In this document: positions 1 through 5,109 of the stretch, piece after piece
Position numbering within the stretch: the first letter of the stretch is position 1
Layout of the letters: every line of letters starts with the position of its first letter
Source: Bacteroidota bacterium
GTDB taxonomy: Bacteria > Bacteroidota > Rhodothermia > Rhodothermales > UBA10348
NCBI GenBank assembly: GCA_004356385.1
Contig: SMXL01000065.1
Coordinates: 1 to 5,109 of the forward strand
Length of the DNA stretch: 5,109 nt
Reading direction: 5' to 3'
Made by a program: the position numbers and the translations under genes
Notes under the pieces: generated by a model
What the model was told of the DNA's origin: nothing
The model's input: only the letters and a program-made list of their open reading frames with translations
Database searches by the model: none

Positions 1-1638
1 AGCCTTTCTATTTTAAATGGCGTGATGGAACAGAGTTACAGTTTTCGCTGGGTTTATCAGCCATTGCAGGAAGGCGCTGCCCAACTTGGATCTACGTCAG
101 TAATCGTTGGTGGGAAGGTTTTCGAAACCGAGAAGATCGATATCAGTGTCGTCCCTCAATCGCAGCGTCCGCCGCGCGCGGCCCGTCAATCGACGCGTCG
201 CCTGGATCCATTTTCCTCCCTGTTCCGATCCCCGTTTGATTCGGTGGAACCGGTGGAGGACGCTCCTCCAGATCCGACCGATTTATTTATTCGGGCTATA
301 CCCAGTGACCGCAGCGTCGTTCAAAATGAACAGGTCACGATCGAGTATCAGCTCTTCTTCCGGGAGGGCGTTCAATTAAGGCAAAGCCGTCTGACGGATT
401 CGTGGGACGCCGAAGGTTTCTGGCGGGAAGAACTGGAGGTTGAAACAAGACCCATTCCACAGATCGTAATCGAAAACGGCAAGCGTTACAACAAAATTGT
501 GCTGAAGCGTGCGGCCGTATTCCCCACCCGAACAGGAACACTCACAGTCGACTCACTCAGGATAGAGAGTGAAGCAGTGTTTCCGTTCCGCTCGTCCGAC
601 CCATTCCAGTTGTTCTCTCTCAGAAGCAGTTACCGGCCGGTAAAATTGGCGTCTCCCGCGGTTACAATCGAATCGACACCGTTGCCGCCTGACGCACCGG
701 CATCATTTACGGGAGCGGTTGGATCCTATCAGCTCAAGACGCAGATCGATCGGACCATACTCGACGTGGGAGGATCGATACAGTTCATCGTCACCATTTC
801 GGGCACCGGAAACCTGGCGACCCTGGATGCACCCGATTTTTCACCTCCAACAGCTTTTGAGCTGTACGATCCTCAAATCAGCACCCGTCTCACTCGATCG
901 GGTCGTCGTCTTTCGGGTTCGAAGTCGTTCACATATGTCATGGTACCTAGAGCAAACGGAACGTTCGTACTTCCCGGCGTCGAGTTCTCCCATTATGATC
1001 CTGCTTCGGGCGTCTATCGAAGCGAACGAAGTAATCCAATCGAGGTCATTGTGACAGGAACCGCGCCTACTCCGCTTGCTGCGACGGCGACCACCAACGG
1101 CCTTCCGGTCGATGATGTCGCCCCCCCTATTGATGACGCGGGCCGCTGGGTGAGCGTTTCGCAGACTTCCTTGCACGAATCGCCGTGGGTTTATGGTTCG
1201 CTTCTTCTTCCAATGCTCCTTCTCGGACTCACGTTGATTTACCAGCGACACCAAAATCGCTTGGTAGCCGATGTCCGGTATGCAAGGAAACGCAGGGCCA
1301 ATCCGCTTGCGAAAAAGCACCTTCGAAAGGCCAAACTCCTACTCGATTCGGGTACAAAAATAGAATATTTTGGAGAGCTAGAACGGGCAGTCCTGGGATT
1401 TCTAGGAAACAGACTGAATATCGCCGAGCGAGGACTTACGAGATCACAGTTGATCAGTCAGCTCGCTGAAGCTGGAGTCGATGAAACTCTTAGACGCAGA
1501 GTACAGACTCTCCTGGAACTGTGTGACCGTGGACGATTCGTTGCCGGAACGTTCGAGAAGGACGACTTGGAAAAAGCGTTTGAAGAAGCAGCGTCGCTTA
1601 TTGTCGAATCGGATCTGGCATTGGGGAAATTATCATGA
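1..1638 (+). CDS. batD: BatD family protein (aerotolerance-type Bat operon), 5' end missing
   Basis: The reading frame is open from the first base, and the residues before the first possible start (GTG at 22) already read like the conserved BatD interior (ILNG, then an aromatic-rich strand). The gene therefore very probably begins upstream, and GTG 22 / ATG 25 are internal codons. About 545 codons are visible. They show a beta-rich domain, a Pro/Arg-rich linker near 160-280, a second beta-rich domain with the BatD-like GFW-x-EEL segment near 415-440, and a further beta-rich domain from about 715 to 1060. One transmembrane helix lies at about 1189-1242, followed by a basic, helical tail of about 130 residues that is probably cytoplasmic. 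BatD proteins are membrane-anchored partners of the VWA-domain Bat proteins and MoxR ATPase; their molecular role is poorly defined. The stop overlaps the batE start (ATGA), indicating translational coupling. The family call is firm; the function is inferred from the family. Confidence 0.9.
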   Translation, partial: SLSILNGVMEQSYSFRWVYQPLQEGAAQLGSTSVIVGGKVFETEKIDISVVPQSQRPPRAARQSTRRLDPFSSLFRSPFDSVEPVEDAPPDPTDLFIRAIPSDRSVVQNEQVTIEYQLFFREGVQLRQSRLTDSWDAEGFWREELEVETRPIPQIVIENGKRYNKIVLKRAAVFPTRTGTLTVDSLRIESEAVFPFRSSDPFQLFSLRSSYRPVKLASPAVTIESTPLPPDAPASFTGAVGSYQLKTQIDRTILDVGGSIQFIVTISGTGNLATLDAPDFSPPTAFELYDPQISTRLTRSGRRLSGSKSFTYVMVPRANGTFVLPGVEFSHYDPASGVYRSERSNPIEVIVTGTAPTPLAATATTNGLPVDDVAPPIDDAGRWVSVSQTSLHESPWVYGSLLLPMLLLGLTLIYQRHQNRLVADVRYARKRRANPLAKKHLRKAKLLLDSGTKIEYFGELERAVLGFLGNRLNIAERGLTRSQLISQLAEAGVDETLRRRVQTLLELCDRGRFVAGTFEKDDLEKAFEEAASLIVESDLALGKLS

Positions 1639-2429
1639 CCCGGTGGCTTTTCCATATCAGTGCTGTAGCAGCCGGACGTTTTTTGATTGTTCTGGTATTT
1701 TTTCTGCTCCCGAGCATTTCAAGTTTCGCACAAACCGTAGCGTCCACTCAGGCTTTCGACGCGGGCACCCGGCTCTTGAACTCGGGCGATTTCCGGGGCG
1801 CCGTCGCGTCCTACGAGCAGGTTGAAGAAAAGGGACTCGGCAGCATCGCTCTTTTTCACAATCGGGCCATCGCGCATTTTAGATTGGATGAAATAGGTCA
1901 CGCGGTTCAGTATCTGGAACGCGCTTCCTTAATCTCGAACGACGACCCCAGGGTTGAGCACAGTCTCGATATCGTACTGACCCGTGTCGCGGACACCTAT
2001 TCAGAATTGCCCGTTCCAATCTGGACACGGTTTCAACGAGTGGTTTTGGGTGTTGCCTCAGGTCGCCAACTCATGTTCACAGGAATCGGCTTCTACCTGA
2101 TCTTGTGCCTGTTTCTGTTTATGAGCATTTTGGGTTACTGGACGGGAGCATGGCACCGGCGAATTCGAGTAGTTGGTGCACTGGTGTCGGTCCTTCTTAT
2201 TACGATGGCGCTTTCGTCGTCAATCTGGCCGGCCTACCCGAGCGAAGCTGTTGTTCTAGCGAAAGAAGCGGACCTGCACGACCAACCAGATTCGGATTCT
2301 GAAATCTCGGATTTCATACACGAAGGACTCGTCGTCGGGCTCATTTCGGAAGGAGATGATTGGGCTCTCGTGCAACTTCCCAACGGAGCAAGAGGTTGGA
2401 TATTGACCAGACAGCTCGGCGCGATCTAG
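1635..2429 (+). CDS. batE: BatE-like protein: signal peptide, TPRs, two membrane helices, C-terminal SH3 domain
   Basis: A 264-residue protein. Residues 1-32 look like a cleavable signal peptide (a hydrophobic stretch ending SSFA, then QT). Residues 36-112 form about two TPR units: a GDFRGAVASYE helix pair, then a second with NRAIAHFRL and AVQYLERA. Residues 146-169 and 177-199 are hydrophobic membrane helices joined by a short basic loop (WHRRIR). Residues 204-262 form a bacterial SH3-like domain with the typical GDDWALVQL and GWILTRQL strands. TPRs, paired helices and an SH3 domain directly after batD is the usual BatE arrangement in Bacteroidota-type Bat operons. TPRs and SH3 domains normally mediate protein or cell-wall contacts, so a scaffold role in the envelope is likely but inferred. 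The start overlaps the batD stop by four bases, and GGGGAA lies about nine bases upstream as a weak ribosome site. No good terminator follows, only a run of five T. Confidence 0.87.
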   Translation: MTRWLFHISAVAAGRFLIVLVFFLLPSISSFAQTVASTQAFDAGTRLLNSGDFRGAVASYEQVEEKGLGSIALFHNRAIAHFRLDEIGHAVQYLERASLISNDDPRVEHSLDIVLTRVADTYSELPVPIWTRFQRVVLGVASGRQLMFTGIGFYLILCLFLFMSILGYWTGAWHRRIRVVGALVSVLLITMALSSSIWPAYPSEAVVLAKEADLHDQPDSDSEISDFIHEGLVVGLISEGDDWALVQLPNGARGWILTRQLGAI

Positions 2430-2438
2430 ACCTTTTTC

Positions 2439-2452
2439 TTGTATCTTGAAGT
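2439..2452 (+). promoter_or_regulatory. Possible promoter for tdk (Bacteroidota-like -7 element)
   Basis: TATCTTG at 2442-2448 resembles the Bacteroidota -7 element (TAnnTTTG), with one T missing. A start of transcription a few bases downstream would fall just before the first hairpin of the tdk leader, which makes the placement plausible. No convincing -33 TTG element lies at the expected distance upstream (that stretch is GC-rich batE coding sequence), so this is a weak candidate. Confidence 0.3.
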
Positions 2453-2454
2453 GT

Positions 2455-2531
2455 AGGATCGAGGCTCCTGCCGGAGTCTGAATCCTCTCGCCGGAAAGGC
2501 GACGGAGCAACCCCCGTTCTCGCTAGAGAAT
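2455..2531 (+). other. Predicted structured leader of tdk (three hairpins), class unknown
   Basis: Three perfect or near-perfect stems lie in a row in the 115-base non-coding gap before tdk. Hairpin 1 has an outer stem 2455-2459 with 2482-2486 (AGGAT/ATCCT), a small 2x2 internal loop, then a 7-bp inner stem 2462-2468 with 2473-2479 (one G-U) and loop TGCC. Hairpin 2 is 2488-2492 with 2498-2502 (TCGCC/GGCGA), loop GGAAA. Hairpin 3 is 2517-2521 with 2526-2530 (TTCTC/GAGAA), loop GCTA, ending 14 bases before the tdk ATG. The linker GGAGCAACC between hairpins 2 and 3 recalls conserved joining strands of some riboswitches, but I could not match the whole to a known class. Pairings were found by eye; no folding energy or covariation supports them. 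It could be a cis-regulatory RNA, an mRNA-stabilising leader or chance pairing in GC-rich DNA. Confidence 0.35.
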
Positions 2532-2544
2532 AAGAAGCACTGTC

Positions 2545-3186
2545 ATGGAACCGCACGTACTAAGGAGAACGCGAAAAACGGGCTGGATTGAAGTGATCTG
2601 CGGATCCATGTTCAGTGGGAAGACGGAAGAACTCATTCGTCGCCTGAAAAGAGCGAAAATTGCTCGCCAGTCGGTCGAAATCTTCAAACCCGGAGTGGAT
2701 GTCCGTTTTAGCGACGCCGAAGTCGTCTCTCATGACGAGAATGTCATCCAGTCGACGAGCGTTGCTTCCGCGTCTCAGATCATTCTGCTCGCGTCGAACG
2801 CCGATGTCGTCGGAATCGATGAAGGCCAGTTTTTCGACAACGATCTTATCGACGTATGTCACGAGCTGGCAGAGCTCGGAAAAAGAATCATCGTTGCGGG
2901 ATTGGATCAGGATTTCATGGGTCGCCCGTTTGAACCCATCCCACAACTTATGGCCATCGCCGAGTTCGTGACGAAACTTCACGCTATTTGTATGGTGTGC
3001 GGTGCGCCGGCCAATCACTCCCAGCGCCTCAGTGGTGGCCATGAACGGGTGATTCTAGGGGCAACCGAGACCTATGAGCCTCGTTGTCGTGATTGCTTTG
3101 ATCCGACCGAACCCAAGAGCAAGTCGGAACAGGAATCAGACCGTATCGCGCCGGAATCGATAGATCAATTCATCAAGTCCAAATAG
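2545..3186 (+). CDS. tdk: Thymidine kinase, type II (TK1-like)
   Basis: This 213-residue cytoplasmic enzyme phosphorylates thymidine (and deoxyuridine) to the monophosphate using ATP, in pyrimidine salvage. The TK1 signature is complete. The P-loop GSMFSGKT is at residues 20-27 (Lys26). DEGQFF is at 92-97, with Glu93 the expected catalytic base. [11 protein letters not shown] is at 119-129. The structural zinc site is CMVC (Cys149, Cys152) plus CRDC (Cys181, Cys184). The nucleoside-binding lasso lies between them, with YEPRCR at 177-182. Length is slightly above the usual 190-200 residues because of a charged tail after the zinc site (residues 187-213). The ATG at 2545 leaves a short basic N-terminus before [11 protein letters not shown], as is common in the family. 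The upstream ribosome site is weak (AAGAAG). The gene is monocistronic as far as visible, and its last 51 bases overlap the convergent DUF445 gene. Confidence 0.97.
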   Translation: MEPHVLRRTRKTGWIEVICGSMFSGKTEELIRRLKRAKIARQSVEIFKPGVDVRFSDAEVVSHDENVIQSTSVASASQIILLASNADVVGIDEGQFFDNDLIDVCHELAELGKRIIVAGLDQDFMGRPFEPIPQLMAIAEFVTKLHAICMVCGAPANHSQRLSGGHERVILGATETYEPRCRDCFDPTEPKSKSEQESDRIAPESIDQFIKSK

Positions 3187-4377
3187 TACGGCTCCCGTCG
3201 TCGCAAAAAGGATCAGGGCCGGGACGGGTTGCCAGATGACGAGGCCGCCAACCATTCCCAGAATTCCGCCGAGGTATTTGATGTAATTCAGCTGTTCGTT
3301 CGTTGAGCGCTTCAAGAGATCCTCCAGTCGGCTCTCATCGTATTGAATCATGTTGCTCATGATCATGTCGTAGACATCCAGGTTTTCTACGAACGCAATG
3401 ACAATCTTCGTTGCCCAATCCTCGATCTCATCCGAGCGAGCCTCAATTTTTCCTGGAATCAAATCCAGAAGTTGATCCATCTCATCGAGCACAAAATCGA
3501 GTTGTCCGGGTATCGAATGGATCGCTTTGTCGATCCTCTTTTTGAAATCGTCTTCATTGATATAGCGATAGGCCTTTAATGCAAATCCGCCGATTCCCTC
3601 ACCTACGTAGGCTTCGATTTTCTCGACCATGTATTCGACGATTCGGCTCCGGACTTGCTCTGACGTAAGTACTTTCTGGACATAATCAGCAGTGAGCAAT
3701 TTGAGTTCAGCCCGGAATTCTTCGTCCTCCAGAACACCTCTCGTTACCGAAAGCGCCATTTCACGATACTTCGGGATGAGTTGGTTCTCTTCGATTTTCT
3801 GCTTTATGATCTCCTCGTTGATCAGATCTTCGGATACGGCTTTCGCGAGTCGATAGATAACTCTCTCTCGCTGGGCGGGAATGAGTCCCTGGCCGAATAT
3901 GGGGCGGGCTGCTCTGGGATTGAACAGCATGGTGATGGCGACCCAGTTGGTCAGGAATCCTATCAAACCGCTGACGGCAACCATCCGTAGCAGTCCTTCG
4001 AGCACGTAATTGGTTCCGAATACGGCTAGCGTTATTCCCGTAAAATCCCAGACGAATGAAAACGCGAACAGGAAAGCAAGTGAGAAGGGAATGAGTTTAA
4101 GTAGCGGGAGAAGAGCCGCATGGGTTCCTTTCAGGCTCGGGGCGTCGAAATCCTCGGTCGCCTTTTTCTCTGCCTTAGGGCTATGACGACGAATGTATTT
4201 GGCCAGCAGATCCCTCAGATCCCGGGCCCGGGCGCGCGTAATCTGGCGTGCTTCAGGAATCGTGCTTACGGGTTCCTCAGACACTTCTGCAGACGATTCT
4301 TCGGACGTTATCGCAGGTGGTTCCCCTGCAGCGACCGAATCATTGTCTATTTCATCGCGAGTGGATTCGTCGACCAT
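3136..4377 (-). CDS. DUF445 family membrane protein
   Basis: A 413-residue protein of the DUF445 (YjiN/YheB-related) family, whose biochemical function is not established. The family hallmark is the helix [15 protein letters not shown] (residues 140-154), followed by [15 protein letters not shown] (159-173). Order: an acidic, probably disordered N-terminus (1-42); a basic helical segment (43-72, many Arg/Lys); a hydrophobic helix at about 88-110; a second at about 115-152 that includes the signature; a long charged helical region (165-360), likely coiled or alpha-helical; and a hydrophobic C-terminal hairpin (about 368-400) ending in a basic tail. This suggests a protein held at the inner membrane at both ends with a large soluble middle. 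The ATG at 4377 is chosen because the frame gives a plausible N-terminus there, but no clear Shine-Dalgarno precedes it. It lies 68 bases downstream of the HD-domain gene on the same strand, so co-transcription is possible. Its last 16 codons and stop overlap tdk. Confidence 0.9.
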   Translation of the reverse strand: MVDESTRDEIDNDSVAAGEPPAITSEESSAEVSEEPVSTIPEARQITRARARDLRDLLAKYIRRHSPKAEKKATEDFDAPSLKGTHAALLPLLKLIPFSLAFLFAFSFVWDFTGITLAVFGTNYVLEGLLRMVAVSGLIGFLTNWVAITMLFNPRAARPIFGQGLIPAQRERVIYRLAKAVSEDLINEEIIKQKIEENQLIPKYREMALSVTRGVLEDEEFRAELKLLTADYVQKVLTSEQVRSRIVEYMVEKIEAYVGEGIGGFALKAYRYINEDDFKKRIDKAIHSIPGQLDFVLDEMDQLLDLIPGKIEARSDEIEDWATKIVIAFVENLDVYDMIMSNMIQYDESRLEDLLKRSTNEQLNYIKYLGGILGMVGGLVIWQPVPALILFATTGAVLFGLDELIYRFRRDTV

Positions 4378-4445
4378 TCAATCAGCGATTCTAGGTAAAA
4401 TGGTTGTTAATATCCCGAAAACAGCCTCAAAGCTGATTTCAGGTT

Positions 4446-5009
4446 CTACTCCGACGGAAGCAACCCTAGTCGGGTTGCATCTGCCTGCATTGCGGTGATC
4501 ACATTAACGATATGGACGTCTAATTCGACTTCGAGCTCTTCGGCGCCCATTCGAATATCGTCGCGATTCACGGCTGCGGCAAATGCCTTGTCTTTCAACT
4601 TCTTGTTGACAGATTTGGGAGTCATACCCTCCAGACTGGTCGGACGGACGTACGCCACCGCCGTAATGAAGCCCGATAGCTCATCCACTGCAAACAGCGC
4701 TTTTGCAAGTAGCGTCTCACGCGGTACGCCCGAATAATCCGCGTGACCCAGAATGGCCGTTCTCATTTCTTGGGGGTAACCGAGTTCTTCCAAAACCTTG
4801 ACTCCAACGAATGGATGCTCCTCCGTAGTCGGATGCTTTTCGTAATCCATGTCGTGGAGCAGGCCGGTTATTCTCCACAGCTCTTCATCCTTTCCGTAGA
4901 GACGCGCATAGAATTTCATTCCCGCCTCAACGCCGAACGCGTGGCGGATCAGGCTTTCAGACTGGATCCATCGATGGAATAGTTCAAGTGCGTCTTCGTA
5001 TGACGGCAT
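4446..5009 (-). CDS. HD-domain protein (predicted metal-dependent phosphohydrolase)
   Basis: A 187-residue soluble protein with no signal peptide or membrane helix. Residues 19-110 carry the HD-superfamily pattern: His23 (SLIRHAFGVE), the HD doublet His52-Asp53 in GLLHDMDYEKHP, His65 in HPFVGVKVLEELG, His89 in ILGHADYSG, and Asp109 in FAVDELSGF. All expected metal ligands are present, so an active enzyme is likely. HD proteins of this size often hydrolyse phosphate esters of nucleotides, but the substrate cannot be read from sequence. The C-terminal third (about 120-187) is helical and charged and carries no motif I recognise. The start is the ATG at 5009, 23 bases after the stop of the preceding gene, with no strong ribosome site. 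The spacing suggests an operon with the upstream partial gene and perhaps the DUF445 gene. Confidence 0.88.
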   Translation of the reverse strand: MPSYEDALELFHRWIQSESLIRHAFGVEAGMKFYARLYGKDEELWRITGLLHDMDYEKHPTTEEHPFVGVKVLEELGYPQEMRTAILGHADYSGVPRETLLAKALFAVDELSGFITAVAYVRPTSLEGMTPKSVNKKLKDKAFAAAVNRDDIRMGAEELEVELDVHIVNVITAMQADATRLGLLPSE

Positions 5010-5032
5010 GGTTTCACAAGTGTTGACAGACC

Positions 5033-5109
5033 CTAGAATATATCTACCAGACGAAGCTCCTTCATGAACTTGTCCGGGTTGTTACGAAACTCCACGAGCA
5101 GAGCGTCCA
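5033..5109 (-). CDS. 3' end of an upstream gene, possibly an MCE/MlaD family protein (partial)
   Basis: On the - strand one frame is open from the window edge to a TAG stop at 5035-5033, giving 24 residues ending in ELRLVDIF. It is the only one of the three - strand frames that runs to a sensible end here: the other two stop earlier, and this one finishes 23 bases before the HD-domain gene. The tail, with RNNPDKFMKEL then a short hydrophobic end, resembles the C-termini of MlaD/MCE lipid-transport proteins in Bacteroidota-like bacteria (often a DNPKKY-type segment followed by a short hydrophobic finish). That resemblance is from memory over very few residues, so the product is tentative. The existence of a coding end is more secure than its identity. 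Confidence 0.5.
   Translation of the reverse strand, partial: DALLVEFRNNPDKFMKELRLVDIF

Noticed and set aside
22..27. GTG/ATG at 22-25 as the true start of the batD gene
   Set aside because: The frame is open to the window edge, residues before it fit the BatD interior, and the N-terminal signal peptide expected of BatD is missing, so the gene is truncated by the window.
841..1320. 159-codon open frame on the - strand inside batD
   Set aside because: It lies wholly antisense to a clearly recognisable batD region, has an Arg-rich composition with no recognisable motif, and is best explained as a shadow of the coding frame.
2431..2440. Pyrimidine run CCTTTTTCTT after batE as an intrinsic terminator
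   Set aside because: No stable GC-rich hairpin precedes it; the stretch before it is the batE end, without a good inverted repeat.
2488..2512. Glycine or SAM-I riboswitch suggested by GGCGA-C-GGAGCAACC
   Set aside because: Only the short joining motif is similar; the other conserved blocks of both classes are absent and tdk is not a typical target.
2560..3042. 160-codon open frame on the - strand inside tdk
   Set aside because: It is antisense to the fully conserved thymidine kinase motifs; its sequence shows no domain and mirrors tdk codons.
3194..3228. Inverted repeat CCCGTC / GACGGG just after the tdk stop, as a terminator
   Set aside because: Only six pairs around a 23-base loop with no T-run, and it lies inside the DUF445 coding sequence.

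Overview
The window is ordinary, gene-dense bacterial chromosome with balanced base composition (by eye a little over half G+C). The protein families and the order batD-batE suggest a member of the Bacteroidota / Rhodothermota (FCB) group. This is an inference from gene content, because no rRNA or other taxonomic marker is present. Shine-Dalgarno sequences are weak or absent before most starts, which also fits that group.

Layout, left to right. On the + strand, positions 1-1638 hold the 3' part of batD, whose 5' end lies outside the window. It overlaps batE (1635-2429) by four bases. These are the last two genes of a Bat (aerotolerance-type) operon. A 115-base gap follows that can fold into three successive hairpins and may carry a promoter. 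Next comes a complete type II thymidine kinase gene (tdk, 2545-3186).

The remaining genes are on the - strand and read towards tdk. From right to left they are the last 24 codons of a gene that enters from beyond the window (5033-5109, possibly an MCE/MlaD-type protein), a small HD-domain protein (4446-5009) and a DUF445 membrane protein (3136-4377). The tdk and DUF445 genes converge and overlap by 51 bases within their coding sequences.

How the genes relate. BatD and BatE are envelope proteins expected to work with the upstream Bat proteins (VWA-domain proteins and MoxR ATPase, not in view). Tdk is an independent nucleotide-salvage enzyme. The three - strand genes are closely spaced (23 and 68 bases) and could form one transcript, with two of them possibly envelope-related. 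I saw no mobile element, CRISPR array, tRNA, rRNA or defence system, and no clear sign of a new multi-gene system. The most interesting unexplained item is the structured leader before tdk.
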